Below are positions 8,478 to 18,177 of a stretch of DNA of 64,000 nt, piece by piece (the first letter of the stretch is position 1; each line of letters starts with the position of its first letter). The notes below the pieces were generated by a model. That model made no database searches and was not told where the DNA came from. It saw only the letters and a program-made list of their open reading frames with translations. Source of the stretch: Shewanella aestuarii (lineage in GTDB: Bacteria; Pseudomonadota; Gammaproteobacteria; Enterobacterales; Shewanellaceae). The DNA is taken from positions 1 through 64,000 of the forward strand of contig NZ_BMOT01000011.1 of NCBI RefSeq assembly GCF_014647215.1, given 5' to 3'. The position numbers and the translations under genes were made by a program.

Positions 8478-9287
8478 TTAAGACTTAAATGTGCTCCAAA
8501 TCGGCGCGTGATCAGAGGGTTTTTCGATGCCGCGTAATGCATAATCGACATCAGACTCGATTACGTTTGCCACTAAAGACGCCGTTGCTAAAATCACATC
8601 TATTCGCAGTCCACGGTTGTCATCAAAGCCCTTGCTGCGATAATCAAACCATGAATAACGTTCAGTGCGCGAAGGATGTAATTGACGGAAACTGTCAATA
8701 AACCCCCAATCTAACAAGGTTTTTAACCACTGACGCTCTTCAGGTTGAAAACTACACTTACCCGTTTTTAACCAGCGCTTGGCATTTGGCTCACCGATCC
8801 CAATGTCTAAATCAAGCGGCGAGATATTAATGTCACCAATAATAGCGATATCTTCATCAGGCGTATGATGCGTATCTAAATGGGTCATTAAATCTTGATA
8901 AAACTTACGCTTTGCTGGGTATTTTGTTTCATGATGGATACTCTCTCCCTGGGGAAAGTAGCCGTTAATGACGGTCAATACCCGGCCATTTTCTTGCATA
9001 AATTGACCAATGATTAATCGGCGCTGTGCATCTTCAGCATCATTGTCAAAGCCTTTTAGGACTTTTAATGGCTCTGCTTTAGACAGCATAGCCACGCCGT
9101 AATGGGCTTTGCCACCATGATAGTGAACCTTGTAACCCATAGCTTCAACATCCGCAACAGGAAAGGCTTCATCATGTACTTTGGTTTCTTGTAAACCAAT
9201 GATATCAGGCTGGTGGCTGTCAATTAACGCTTGCAATTGATGCAGGCGAGCACGTAGACCGTTGATATTAAATGAGACTATTTTCAT
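8478..9287 (-). CDS. xthA: Exodeoxyribonuclease III
   Basis: Mg2+-dependent 3'-5' exonuclease and class II AP endonuclease of base excision repair. The 269-residue protein shows the exonuclease-endonuclease-phosphatase motifs: E34 in LQETKVHDE (metal), D152/N154 in GDINISPLD, and the C-terminal SDHAP with H260. Its ATG overlaps the stop of yciI by one base (TAATG), so the two genes are probably co-translated. Confidence 0.95.
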   Translation of the reverse strand: MKIVSFNINGLRARLHQLQALIDSHQPDIIGLQETKVHDEAFPVADVEAMGYKVHYHGGKAHYGVAMLSKAEPLKVLKGFDNDAEDAQRRLIIGQFMQENGRVLTVINGYFPQGESIHHETKYPAKRKFYQDLMTHLDTHHTPDEDIAIIGDINISPLDLDIGIGEPNAKRWLKTGKCSFQPEERQWLKTLLDWGFIDSFRQLHPSRTERYSWFDYRSKGFDDNRGLRIDVILATASLVANVIESDVDYALRGIEKPSDHAPIWSTFKS

Positions 9288-9586
9288 TACGGTAGTACAC
9301 GCTTAAAGGGTTTTACAATCACGCTTTTATATACGCCAGCAGCAATGTATGGGTCAACATCGGCCCATGCTTGGGCGTCTTCTAATGAAGCAAAATCAGC
9401 AACCACGAGTGAACCGGTAAATCCAGCTTCACCTGGGTTTTCATTATCTATTGCAGGATGTGGCCCTGCGGTTAATAAACGACCTTCATCGGCCAGAGCC
9501 TGTAAACGAGCAAGGTGATCAGCGCGCACAGATAAACGTTTTTCTAAACTGTTTTCAACATCTTGAGAAGAAATCATATACCACAT
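9287..9586 (-). CDS. yciI: YciI family protein
   Basis: A 99-residue single-domain protein of the YciI/muconolactone-isomerase-like ferredoxin fold. Conserved stretches are [22 protein letters not shown] and [11 protein letters not shown] near the middle. The cellular role of YciI is not settled. I start it at the ATG at 9586, which has GGAG about 9 nt upstream, rather than at the TTG two codons earlier. It lies between yciB and xthA on the same strand. Confidence 0.88.
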   Translation of the reverse strand: MWYMISSQDVENSLEKRLSVRADHLARLQALADEGRLLTAGPHPAIDNENPGEAGFTGSLVVADFASLEDAQAWADVDPYIAAGVYKSVIVKPFKRVLP

Positions 9587-9669
9587 ATTCAAGGCTCCAT
9601 TTGTTTTATCGGTCGATTTATTACAAAGTTATTATATTAAATTTGGCTAAACATCCAATGAGTTACCCA

Positions 9670-10215
9670 TTACAGTTGGGTTTCTTCAGGGGGGGGTTCC
9701 ATATGTTTAAATAGATACATGACGGTTAATACCGTATTGATTAAGGTCAATGCGGTTAAACCAAACACTTTAAAGTTAACCCAAGTTTCTAACGGTAGGC
9801 TAAATGCTACGTATATATTAACCAAGCCGCAGATAATAAAAAATGCTACCCAGTACCAAGTTACCTGCGCCCAGATCTTGTCTTTTACCTGGATTTCTTT
9901 GCCAAGCATGCTTTTAAGTGCAGGTTTGCCGATTAATTGACTTACCCCTAAACCCACTGCAAATAATCCATAGACGATGGTGACTTTCCATTTAATGAAT
10001 GCATCATCATGAAAAAACAGCGTTAAAGCACCAAATACCGTCACCATAGCAAAGGTGATTAAATGCATTTTTTCAATGTGCTTATACAATATATAGCTAA
10101 CAACAAGTTGAATGGCCGTGGCAGCAATCAATGCTCCTGTGGCAGTATAAATATCTGCAAATTTATACACGGCAAAGAAAATAATTAAAGGTAAAAAATC
10201 AAGCAGTTGTTTCAT
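9670..10215 (-). CDS. yciB: Inner membrane protein YciB / septation protein A (IspZ)
   Basis: Integral inner-membrane protein of 181 residues with about five hydrophobic segments. The N-terminus [25 protein letters not shown] is highly typical of the YciB/IspZ family, which affects envelope synthesis and cell division. The pairing with yciI resembles the enteric arrangement. The C-terminus is charged ([10 protein letters not shown]) and cytoplasmic-like. Confidence 0.92.
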   Translation of the reverse strand: MKQLLDFLPLIIFFAVYKFADIYTATGALIAATAIQLVVSYILYKHIEKMHLITFAMVTVFGALTLFFHDDAFIKWKVTIVYGLFAVGLGVSQLIGKPALKSMLGKEIQVKDKIWAQVTWYWVAFFIICGLVNIYVAFSLPLETWVNFKVFGLTALTLINTVLTVMYLFKHMEPPPEETQL

Positions 10216-10595
10216 ATTAATTCATATTCACTGTGGGTATTAAGGCTAAGTTGCCTTATCAAAATAGGGCGTGAGTGTACCATGTATCTGCGCGTATCGA
10301 GAACCCTTGTGCGACTGAAAAGCTCGCTTTATAGATTAACAATGATTCATTGCTAATCTAACGCAAATGACTAGGCATTAATCCATTTTCCCTCATTAAA
10401 TCCTTGTTAACTCGAAAAAATCAACTAACAAAGGCAGCAGATCTTAGTGCTCCATCATTTTTAAAAATAGCATTGAGTTGTCTTTTTCATAATCGCTTGT
10501 ATTTACGAGTGATAATTCCATATGGAATAACGGTTATCCTCAAAATACGATTTCGTTGTGACATTATGTCAACATTATCCAGTAGGAGCGACATC
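10216..10595. other. Divergent control region between yciB and the fadL-like gene
   Basis: 380 bp without a credible gene. It holds a 29-bp near-perfect palindrome (10332-10360) and must contain promoters for both divergent genes. I could not pick confident -35/-10 boxes. Confidence 0.5.
10332..10360. promoter_or_regulatory. 29-bp palindrome upstream of the fadL-like gene
   Basis: Arms TAGATTAACAATGA and TCATTGCTAATCTA flank a single central T; the 14-bp arms differ at only one position. It is about 235 bp before the fadL-like start. The odd length with one central base suits a dimeric repressor operator. It does not resemble the E. coli FadR site, so the regulator is unknown. Confidence 0.5.
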
Positions 10596-11831
10596 ATGAA
10601 ATCGAGTCTTTTAACTTTATCGCCATTAGCATTGTTAGTGTGTTTACCTGTTAGCGCCAGTGGACTATTTTTGCAAGAAGCTGTTTATGCAAACCAAGGT
10701 GCAGCGGGTGCTGGCGACGGTGTTTATACCGGGTCAGCTGCATCAATATGGGTTAACCCTGCTGTGATGTCTTTTATGGAAGGCAACAAAACCACAGTCA
10801 ACGGCTTAGTATTAGATTTAGGGGTTGATTATTATGATCAAGATAACCCGAGTGTTCGCAATGGAAATAGCCAAGATTATATCGGCTCAGCCGCCATGTT
10901 CCATGTTCAGCAGTTAACCGATGACTTACATTTAGGTTTGTCTGTTGCTACCGCTGGAGGCTCTGGTTTAGATTACAGCGCCAACTGGGCGGGTGATTTA
11001 CAGCTGGAAAATATCAATCTGCTGACGTTACAATTTAACCCTTCATTAAGTTACAAGATAAACGATCAGTGGTCTGTTGCTGTTGGTGCACAAATTAACT
11101 TTGCTTCAATGGATGCTCGTATGGTGAAAAGCGATCTTTCAAGTGAAAGCGATTGGGCCTTGGGATATAACGCAGGCGTTGTCTATCAGCCCTCTGAGCA
11201 ACTTACTTTAGGCCTAAGCTACCGTTCTAAAGTTGAACATGACTTTAATGGCGACATAGATTCAGATTTAGGTGCAAGATTACCTCCCGATGGCACATAC
11301 ATCACCCTAGATAGATACCAAATGGACACCTCTTTAGTGGCGATTGCGGATTTCAGCGCACGTTATCAAGTCAATGCACAGTGGGCGGTGATGTCAACCA
11401 TTCAATGGCATCAATGGAGTGATTGGGACAGCACCCCAATGTCATTTGACGGTACAGTTAGCGGTAATAATAAGTCAGCGGATTTAACCCAAGCTAGAAA
11501 TTGGGATGATGTTTGGCATTATGGGATAGGCGCTGAGTATGCCATTACTCCCGATTGGACTTTAAAAGCGGGGGTGTCTTATGAAACTTCACCTCAAGAT
11601 GATCCAAGCATGCAAACGCCAGATATTCCAGTTGGCAGTCAACTACGTTATTCGGTAGGAGCAAGCACTATGATTGGTGAGTCAAAACTGGATATGTTTT
11701 ATGAGTATGCTGATTTAGGCCGAGTGGATATTAGTCAGCAGGGTTTCGAGTTAGGCTTAGCTAATGATCACTTATTAAATGGTTACTTTGAAGGGCGGAT
11801 GCACTTTGTTGGTTTTGCGCTAACCTTTTAA
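10596..11831 (+). CDS. fadL: FadL-family outer membrane fatty acid transporter
   Basis: Outer-membrane beta-barrel of 411 residues after choosing the ATG at 10596, which has AGGAG upstream and opens directly on a signal peptide ending near SASG. The mature N-terminus LFLQEAVYANQGAAGAGDG is the plug-domain start seen in FadL/OmpP1/TodX proteins, which move long-chain fatty acids or other hydrophobic compounds by lateral diffusion. The last residues end in an aromatic (ALTF), the barrel-assembly signal. Which ligand it carries is not visible. Shewanella genomes usually have several paralogues. Confidence 0.9.
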   Translation: MKSSLLTLSPLALLVCLPVSASGLFLQEAVYANQGAAGAGDGVYTGSAASIWVNPAVMSFMEGNKTTVNGLVLDLGVDYYDQDNPSVRNGNSQDYIGSAAMFHVQQLTDDLHLGLSVATAGGSGLDYSANWAGDLQLENINLLTLQFNPSLSYKINDQWSVAVGAQINFASMDARMVKSDLSSESDWALGYNAGVVYQPSEQLTLGLSYRSKVEHDFNGDIDSDLGARLPPDGTYITLDRYQMDTSLVAIADFSARYQVNAQWAVMSTIQWHQWSDWDSTPMSFDGTVSGNNKSADLTQARNWDDVWHYGIGAEYAITPDWTLKAGVSYETSPQDDPSMQTPDIPVGSQLRYSVGASTMIGESKLDMFYEYADLGRVDISQQGFELGLANDHLLNGYFEGRMHFVGFALTF

Positions 11832-11869
11832 TCACTTAAGCTAAAATCATCATTTTGCGATAGATAAAG

Positions 11870-11894
11870 GAGCCAATGTTTATTGGCTCTTTTT
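11870..11894 (+). terminator. Terminator after the fadL-like gene
   Basis: GAGCCAAT, loop GTTT, ATTGGCTC followed by six T. It is 38 bp after the stop codon. Confidence 0.85.
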
Positions 11895-11899
11895 TGATT

Positions 11900-12820
11900 T
11901 TAATTTTGCTGTGTTGTGGGCGAGATTTTTTCTAATGCCGTTAACCACAGCTGCGATTCTGTTAATAACGCGGCACTTTTAGGCGACAGTAAAGGGTTGT
12001 TAATTTCAAACTCTATTCGTTTATCTAGCTGTGCTTTTGCGATAACCCCCTCAGTGATAGGGTGATTGTAAAAGAGCTTATCAAAACTACCATCATTAAT
12101 GGCCAGACGTAATCCATACTCAATCCGCTCAGCCAAGGCGGTATTTTTTTTATTAACAAAAAAGTAGATTGGTGAGGCATACCGTAATAATAAACGCTGC
12201 TCTAATACAATGTCATCACTGCGCCTTAATTCATCCCATGGTTCATGGATGGCTCGGGGAAAGTAATCAAAACGCGCTTTAGACAGCATGGCTAATAATT
12301 TACTCGCTGATCCTGAAACTACTTTAAAGCCATTTTGCTGCAAAATTTCTGTGTCAGGCCAGTCAATACCTTGTCCTATGATAATTTGTTTGAATGCATT
12401 GATTGAATCTACCTGATCAAATCGTGCTTGATCACCTTGACGAATAATCCCAATTCGATAGCCCATTAGGCCTTTTAATAGCGGAATATATACAGCTTGA
12501 AGGTGATGCTCTCTAGCTATTGATGTCATGGTCCACACAATATCAAGATGTTGTTTGGACTCCACTAGCTTGATCGTTCGGCTTTGTGGCATTTCAATTT
12601 CCACAGGCGTCATTTTATAAGGGCCATACTTGGGTTCACTTTTGTCCATTGCAAGTTCAAGTAATGAAATATAGTAGGCTTGTTTAGGATCAATAAATTG
12701 CGCTGATAAGTTATATCTTACTTCCGTCACAGAGGTTTGGGCTGTATTGGCATGACCCCAAAAACTTAATGGTATAAGGCAACTGACTAATAATATGAAA
12801 TAAATACGGGTTTTCGGCAT
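11900..12820 (-). CDS. Periplasmic solute-binding protein (SBP family 3 type)
   Basis: A 306-residue protein with a signal peptide (hydrophobic residues 6-22, cleavage near GHA-NTAQ). The body resembles the family 3 extracellular solute-binding fold: an N-terminal lobe starting with a YPLL-like beta strand, TRTIKLVESKQHLDIVWTMTS, and a late AIHEPWDEL stretch. No permease or ATPase gene is adjacent. Such orphan binding proteins can act as sensors or scavengers rather than transporter subunits. The ribosome-binding site AGGA precedes the ATG. The ligand is unknown. Confidence 0.7.
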   Translation of the reverse strand: MPKTRIYFILLVSCLIPLSFWGHANTAQTSVTEVRYNLSAQFIDPKQAYYISLLELAMDKSEPKYGPYKMTPVEIEMPQSRTIKLVESKQHLDIVWTMTSIAREHHLQAVYIPLLKGLMGYRIGIIRQGDQARFDQVDSINAFKQIIIGQGIDWPDTEILQQNGFKVVSGSASKLLAMLSKARFDYFPRAIHEPWDELRRSDDIVLEQRLLLRYASPIYFFVNKKNTALAERIEYGLRLAINDGSFDKLFYNHPITEGVIAKAQLDKRIEFEINNPLLSPKSAALLTESQLWLTALEKISPTTQQN

Positions 12821-12880
12821 GGCATCCTGTCCATTAGCGAGTCATAGCAGTGAATATGGTAATCAGTATAGCAGCATAAC

Positions 12881-12908
12881 AAAATGGAGCCGATTTCGGC
12901 TCCATTTT
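12881..12908 (-). terminator. Terminator of the trp operon
   Basis: AAAATGGAGCCGA, TT, TCGGCTCCATTTT: 13-bp arms, 25 bp beyond the trpA stop codon on the minus strand. Confidence 0.8.
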
Positions 12909-12932
12909 CATTGATGGGTCAACTTAGCACAA

Positions 12933-13742
12933 TTACAAGGCTGTAGCGGCCTTCATGTTAGAAGTAAACTCAGCCAGTTTAGCCAGTAAAATGGCTTCAT
13001 CATGTTGATGAGCTTCAATAATTTTGACTACAGCAGAGCCTGAAATCGCTCCAGCAGCGCCAGATTTTATTGCCTCACGCACCTGTGATGGCTCGGCAAT
13101 ACCAAACCCTAATAGCGGTGGTGGCGCATTAAACTCAGCCAATTGTGCCAAAATTTGCTCGACAGGAGTGCCTGCTTTGGATTCGGTTCCGGTGACACCG
13201 GCACGTGATAAAAGATAAGTGTAACCCGCACCGGACTCACTAACCTGTTTAAGTGTTTCAGTGCTTGCATTAGGCGGTGCAATAAATATCGGGTCTATAC
13301 CATGTGCTTTAGCGGCTTGGCTAAATGGCGTTGACTCTTCAACCGGAACATCGGCAATTAATACTGAATCCACTCCAGCAGCTTGTGCTTTGGCATAAAA
13401 GTGCTCAATTCCGTTAGCAAAAACCAAGTTAGCGTAAAGTAATAGACCAATTGGCAATTCAGGGTACAAAGCCCTTACTTTGGCTATTAGCTCAAAACAA
13501 TCTTCAGGTGTTGTCCCCGCGGCCAGTGCACGTAAGTTTGCCCCTTGAATGACAGGGCCGTCAGCTAATGGATCTGAAAACGGAAAGCCTAGCTCTAACG
13601 CATCGGCCCCATTTTCGACTAAGGTTTTGATAATGTTAAAAGACACCTCTAAACCTGGGTCACCTATGGTAACAAATGGCACAAATGCACCTTGTTGCTT
13701 TGCGTTTAATGCGGCAAATGCTGCCTGATATCGATTACTCAT
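12933..13742 (-). CDS. trpA: Tryptophan synthase alpha subunit
   Basis: Cleaves indole-3-glycerol phosphate to indole and glyceraldehyde 3-phosphate; indole passes through a tunnel to TrpB. The 269-residue TIM barrel has the signature [18 protein letters not shown] with both catalytic acidic positions, and the phosphate-binding [10 protein letters not shown] and [10 protein letters not shown] near the C-terminus. The start overlaps the trpB end by 8 bp, as usual for coupled synthesis of the alpha2beta2 complex. Confidence 0.96.
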   Translation of the reverse strand: MSNRYQAAFAALNAKQQGAFVPFVTIGDPGLEVSFNIIKTLVENGADALELGFPFSDPLADGPVIQGANLRALAAGTTPEDCFELIAKVRALYPELPIGLLLYANLVFANGIEHFYAKAQAAGVDSVLIADVPVEESTPFSQAAKAHGIDPIFIAPPNASTETLKQVSESGAGYTYLLSRAGVTGTESKAGTPVEQILAQLAEFNAPPPLLGFGIAEPSQVREAIKSGAAGAISGSAVVKIIEAHQHDEAILLAKLAEFTSNMKAATAL

Positions 13743-14940
13743 TGCCGCTCTCCTGTGCTTTGGCTGCTAAAATGTCTGAAACAGTGAAAATATCTTTATC
13801 ACCTCGGCCGGATAAGTTAACCACTAAGATGGTCTCTTTAGTGGCTTCTTTGGCCATCTTTACTGCATATGCCAGCGCATGAGCCGACTCTAACGCTGGA
13901 ATAATTCCTTCCGTACGGGCCAGTAATTGGAACATGTCTAAGGCTTCATCGTCGGTCGCCGACTCGTAACGTGCTCGGCCAATGGCATTTAAATGCGCAT
14001 GCTGTGGGCCTACCGATGGAAAATCTAAACCTGCAGAGACAGAGTAAGACTCTTCAATTTGACCATGGCTGTCTTGCATTAATGGCGCCTTCATACCAAA
14101 GAATATTCCGGTTTTACCGTGCTTGAGTGGCGCGCCATGCATTGGCGTATCAATGCCTTTTCCTGCAGGCTCAACCCCAATTAGCTCAACCGAGGGTTCA
14201 TCAATAAAGTCAGCAAACATCCCAATGGCGTTTGAACCGCCGCCAACACAGGCAATGACAGCATCAGGAAGGCGACCTTCTTTTTCTAACATTTGCTTTT
14301 TGGTTTCTTCACCAATAATACGTTGAAACTCACGCACTATTGTCGGAAATGGATGCGGGCCAGCTGCTGTACCTAATAAATAGTGGGCTTTGTCATAACT
14401 GCCCGACCAATCGCGCATCGCTTCATTACAAGCATCTTTGAGTGTTGATGACCCCGAGGTTACCGGTATCACTTCCGCGCCCATTAGTTTCATTCTAAAC
14501 ACGTTTGGCGATTGACGTTCAACGTCTTTAGCGCCCATGTAAACTTTACATTTCAGGCCTAATAACGCACAGGCAAGCGCGGTAGCAACGCCATGTTGCC
14601 CTGCGCCTGTTTCAGCGATAATTTCTTTTTTACCCATACGTTTGGCGAGCAATGCTTGGCCTAGCACTTGGTTGGTTTTGTGCGCGCCGCCATGCAGCAA
14701 ATCTTCCCTTTTAAGGTAGATTTTTACCATTGGATTCGGGCTTAAATTACGGGTCAGGGTTAACGCGGTTGGACGGCCAGCGTAGTTTTTAAGTAAGTCG
14801 GTAAACTCTGCTTGAAATTCAGGGTCTGCTTGCGCTTCAACAAATGCTGTTTCGAGCTGTTTTAATGCGGGTACTAAAATTTGCGGGACGTACATGCCGC
14901 CATATTCGCCGAAATAAGGGTTCAGCTTTAACTTATCCAT
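13735..14940 (-). CDS. trpB: Tryptophan synthase beta subunit
   Basis: PLP enzyme that joins indole and serine to tryptophan. The 401-residue protein carries the PLP motif [11 protein letters not shown] with K88 as the Schiff base residue, catalytic Glu in AETGAGQHG, and phosphate-binding GGGSNAIG. The ribosome-binding site AGGA lies upstream. It is separated from trpCF by 123 bp, the largest gap within this operon. Confidence 0.96.
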   Translation of the reverse strand: MDKLKLNPYFGEYGGMYVPQILVPALKQLETAFVEAQADPEFQAEFTDLLKNYAGRPTALTLTRNLSPNPMVKIYLKREDLLHGGAHKTNQVLGQALLAKRMGKKEIIAETGAGQHGVATALACALLGLKCKVYMGAKDVERQSPNVFRMKLMGAEVIPVTSGSSTLKDACNEAMRDWSGSYDKAHYLLGTAAGPHPFPTIVREFQRIIGEETKKQMLEKEGRLPDAVIACVGGGSNAIGMFADFIDEPSVELIGVEPAGKGIDTPMHGAPLKHGKTGIFFGMKAPLMQDSHGQIEESYSVSAGLDFPSVGPQHAHLNAIGRARYESATDDEALDMFQLLARTEGIIPALESAHALAYAVKMAKEATKETILVVNLSGRGDKDIFTVSDILAAKAQESGNE

Positions 14941-15013
14941 AATATTGTCCTATTGTTCAATCGATTTAGCACTTTGACTAAGTCAGCGATTCTTGTGAAT
15001 TTGGTATTATGGA

Positions 15014-15034
15014 CTCAGCCTATTTGAGGCTGAG
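15014..15034 (-). other. Intercistronic hairpin between trpCF and trpB
   Basis: CTCAGCC, seven-base loop, GGCTGAG in the 123-bp gap inside the operon. It has no T-run on the transcribed side, so it is more likely a processing or stability element than a terminator. Confidence 0.4.
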
Positions 15035-15063
15035 CCCTAAATTTGGGTTAATAACTGTGATGT

Positions 15064-16476
15064 TCAGTGTTGTCTTAGTGAGCTAAACACTTGTGCCAGT
15101 AGTGTGTGATCTTTTATACCTGGACTGGTCTCAACACCTGAGTTGAAATCTAAACCATAAAACCCCTGCAACGAGGCCTCATAGGCATTACTGGCAGATA
15201 ACCCGCCAGCCAACATGGCTTGAGATTTATTTTCAATTGCGAGTTGCCAATCAAATTGTTGCCCCGTGCCACCGAACTGGCTTTGGGTTTTACTGTCATA
15301 TAAATATCTATCTGCGCCTTTTGGGGCCGGTGATATTTGTTGTGTTTGACTATCAATTGCTACGGCTTTCCATATCTGACAAGTCAGATCTAATGCTGCA
15401 AATTGTTGCGATAGTTCGGCTATTTCAAGTTCTGTTTCATTGCCATGTAATTGCACCGCATAGAGTGCGAGTGTTTGCGCTGCAGCGACAATATCTTGGG
15501 TGTCTGCATTAACAAATACGCCAACTAAATTCAAACTAATCTGCTTTGCTTGCATTTGAGAGACTAAGGCTTGTGCCTGCTCTAAAGTGACAAATCGTGG
15601 CGATTTAGGATGAAAAATTACCCCCCCGAAAACACCACCTAATGCAGCAACAGCTTGAATGTCCTCGATTCGAGTTAAGCCACATACTTTATTATTACCG
15701 AATATTAACTGACGACAGGCTAAATCAATATCATCTTGCGCCATAATTGAGCTACCAACAAGATAACCATCAACCAAAGGGTTAAGGCGTTGAATTTGCA
15801 GATGATGATAAATGCCAGATTCGCTGATCACCACTCGGTCAGCAGGTATTTGCGGCGCTAATAATTCCGTTGTGGCCAAATCTGTAGATAGATCACGTAA
15901 ATTACGGTTATTTATACCAATAATCGGCGCATTGAGATCAATCGCGCGTTGCAATTCCGCTTCGTTACTCACCTCTGTTAAAGTATCTAATTGGTATTTG
16001 TCGGCTTCTGCGGCCAATACACGATACTGTGCATCATCAAGTACCGACAACATCAGTAATACCGCATCGGCGCCTTGGTGAGCGGCTAATTTAACCTGGT
16101 ATACATCAACGAAGAAGTCTTTACATAATATTGGTTGGGTAACTCGAGCTCGTACCTTGGGAATGTAATCCATGTCGCCTTGAAAAAATTGTTCATCGGT
16201 TAATACCGAAATACCCGCAGCGTATTGGGTATAAATGTCTGCAATGGCTTCGACATCAAACACAGGGCGAATTAACCCTTTAGAAGGACTGGCTTTTTTA
16301 CATTCAAAAATATATTGCGCATTAGGCTGCTTTAAAGCATCGAATAAACTGCGGTCAGATATTTTAGGTTGTAAGCTCACCTCAGGGAAACGCAGTTTTA
16401 ATGCGGCAATATGGGCAATTTTAGTATCGACAATACGGGTTAATACATTACTTATCGGTTGACTTGGTTGGCTCAT
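15064..16476 (-). CDS. trpCF: Bifunctional indole-3-glycerol phosphate synthase / phosphoribosylanthranilate isomerase
   Basis: Catalyses two consecutive steps of tryptophan synthesis. The N-terminal IGPS barrel (about residues 1-255) shows FECKKASPSKGLIR, ILCKDFF and ISESGIYH. The C-terminal PRAI barrel (about 256-470) shows KVCGLTRIEDI, QLHGNE, LAGGLSASN and the terminal LDFNSGVETSPGIKD. I chose the ATG at 16476, which opens MSQPSQP and comes 7 bp after the trpD stop. An upstream in-frame Met at 16524 would overlap trpD. The fused form is the enteric and Shewanella arrangement. Confidence 0.94.
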   Translation of the reverse strand: MSQPSQPISNVLTRIVDTKIAHIAALKLRFPEVSLQPKISDRSLFDALKQPNAQYIFECKKASPSKGLIRPVFDVEAIADIYTQYAAGISVLTDEQFFQGDMDYIPKVRARVTQPILCKDFFVDVYQVKLAAHQGADAVLLMLSVLDDAQYRVLAAEADKYQLDTLTEVSNEAELQRAIDLNAPIIGINNRNLRDLSTDLATTELLAPQIPADRVVISESGIYHHLQIQRLNPLVDGYLVGSSIMAQDDIDLACRQLIFGNNKVCGLTRIEDIQAVAALGGVFGGVIFHPKSPRFVTLEQAQALVSQMQAKQISLNLVGVFVNADTQDIVAAAQTLALYAVQLHGNETELEIAELSQQFAALDLTCQIWKAVAIDSQTQQISPAPKGADRYLYDSKTQSQFGGTGQQFDWQLAIENKSQAMLAGGLSASNAYEASLQGFYGLDFNSGVETSPGIKDHTLLAQVFSSLRQH

Positions 16477-16483
16477 TTTCTTG

Positions 16484-17542
16484 TTACCCTTGTGTTGGCG
16501 CAGAAGCTTGGCTGATGGCGGCAAGTTCAGTTAATACATTCATCGCTTTGCCACTGGCTAGAGTTGCTAACGCCAGCTGAGTACCAGCTTGCACAGAATC
16601 TACTATGCCACTGACATATAACGCACAACCAGCATTAATGGCGACGGCATCGCGCTGAGCTGCTTCACCTTGGCCCTGTAAAATGGCTTTGGTGATTTGA
16701 GCATTCTCACTTGGCTCGCCCCCAGTCAATAAACTGATATCTGCACGAGTGACCCCTAGCTCTTCTGGGGTAAGGGTATAAAATCTAATCTCGCCATTAT
16801 GTAGCTCGGCCACCTGCGTATCGCCGTGTAAAGCCACTTCATCTAAACCACTACCATGAACCACCATTGCCCGTTTTACGCCTAACGCATTGAGCACATT
16901 AACAATAGGGGCTAATAAGGTTGGCGAGTAAACACCCAGCAGCATATATTCAGGCTTAGCTGGATTAATTAATGGCCCCAGTATATTAAATATGGTGCGA
17001 GTTTTTAATGCTTGGCGAACCGGAACTGCGTGGCGAACACCTGCATGATAATGCGGGGCAAACAAAAAACATAAACCGAGTCTATCGAGTGCCGCACAAG
17101 ACTCTGCTGGTGTCATGGTCAGCCCAATACCGCAATGCGCCAGTAAGTCGGATGATCCTGATTTACTCGACACACCGCGGTTACCGTGTTTGGCTACTTT
17201 AGCGCCAGCTGCCGCGGCAACAAAGGCCGCGGTAGTTGAAATGTTGATGGTATTAAAACCATCGCCACCGGTGCCGACAATATCCACAACCCCAGTGATA
17301 ATAGACTGATTGCTACGTGTAAACGGCTTGGCGGCTTGACGTAATGCATCCGCAGCGCCGGTGATTTCATCAATGGTTTCACCGCGCATTTTCAACGCAA
17401 CTAACATGCCTGCCATGGCGATAGGGTCCATTTCACCTGCAACTATATTGGCAAATAAGCGGGCACTTTGTTCACGAGTTAACGCATTACCTTGATATAA
17501 GGTATCTAATAAGGCTTGGGTTGATATTACTGATGTTGACAT
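16484..17542 (-). CDS. trpD: Anthranilate phosphoribosyltransferase
   Basis: Transfers the phosphoribosyl group from PRPP to anthranilate. The 352-residue protein has the PRPP-binding GTGGDGFNTINIST and AKHGNRGVSSKSGSSD motifs, and the second metal site in SGLDEVALHGDT. It is a stand-alone TrpD, not the TrpGD fusion of E. coli. It overlaps trpG by one base (TAATG). Confidence 0.95.
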   Translation of the reverse strand: MSTSVISTQALLDTLYQGNALTREQSARLFANIVAGEMDPIAMAGMLVALKMRGETIDEITGAADALRQAAKPFTRSNQSIITGVVDIVGTGGDGFNTINISTTAAFVAAAAGAKVAKHGNRGVSSKSGSSDLLAHCGIGLTMTPAESCAALDRLGLCFLFAPHYHAGVRHAVPVRQALKTRTIFNILGPLINPAKPEYMLLGVYSPTLLAPIVNVLNALGVKRAMVVHGSGLDEVALHGDTQVAELHNGEIRFYTLTPEELGVTRADISLLTGGEPSENAQITKAILQGQGEAAQRDAVAINAGCALYVSGIVDSVQAGTQLALATLASGKAMNVLTELAAISQASAPTQG

Positions 17543-18177
17543 TATCGGCCTCCTTGAGAGATTGAGGTCGTTGTTAAGTAGTTAAGTGTTTGGGTAAGTA
17601 GCTGACTCCCCAAGGTGGTAAGAATGGATTCTGGATGAAACTGAAAGCCCACCGCTTTATGTTTCTCATGCAAAATAGCCATCGGCATTTCATCGGTAGT
17701 CGCGATGATATCAAGGCAATCAGGTACTTTTGTTGCCACTAAACTGTGGTAACGCGCCACCGGTAATGGTGAGGGTAAATTTGCAAATACGCCTTGGCCG
17801 CTGTGCACAGTCGGGCTGGCTTTACCATGGACTACAAAAGGTGCGCGTTCTACTTTGCCGCCATAGTATTCGACCATAGCTTGATGGCCCAAACAAATGC
17901 CTAACATAGGCACTTTCCCTGCCACTTTAGCGATTAATTCCATCATGCAGCCAGCTTCGTGCGGCGCGCCGGGACCGGGTGATAAAACCAATGCCGCATA
18001 TTGAGTTTCATTGAGCAACTTTTCCGCTAAGTAGTCAGCGCTAACATCGTTTCGGTAAATCAGTACTTCAAAGCCTAAGCTTCTAAATTGATCCACCAAG
18101 TTGTAGGTAAAAGAGTCAAAGTTGTCTAGTAAATATAATTTCATTTTGGCTGCTGATGGCGTAACTGAAGCGCTCAT
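17542..18177 (-). CDS. trpG: Anthranilate synthase glutamine amidotransferase subunit
   Basis: Supplies ammonia from glutamine to TrpE. The 211-residue class I amidotransferase has the oxyanion loop SPGPGAPHEAG, the catalytic Cys in MLGICLGHQA and the His-Glu pair in FHPES. The start at 18177 is supported by GGAGG about 7 nt upstream and an ATGA overlap with the trpE stop. A second Met at residue 12 would give the more usual N-terminus MKLYLLDNFDSF but has no comparable ribosome-binding site. Confidence 0.94.
   Translation of the reverse strand: MSASVTPSAAKMKLYLLDNFDSFTYNLVDQFRSLGFEVLIYRNDVSADYLAEKLLNETQYAALVLSPGPGAPHEAGCMMELIAKVAGKVPMLGICLGHQAMVEYYGGKVERAPFVVHGKASPTVHSGQGVFANLPSPLPVARYHSLVATKVPDCLDIIATTDEMPMAILHEKHKAVGFQFHPESILTTLGSQLLTQTLNYLTTTSISQGGR

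Noticed and set aside
10404..10595. 64-residue N-terminal extension of the FadL-like protein
   Set aside because: It would bury the signal peptide; the ATG at 10596 has AGGAG and begins the signal directly.
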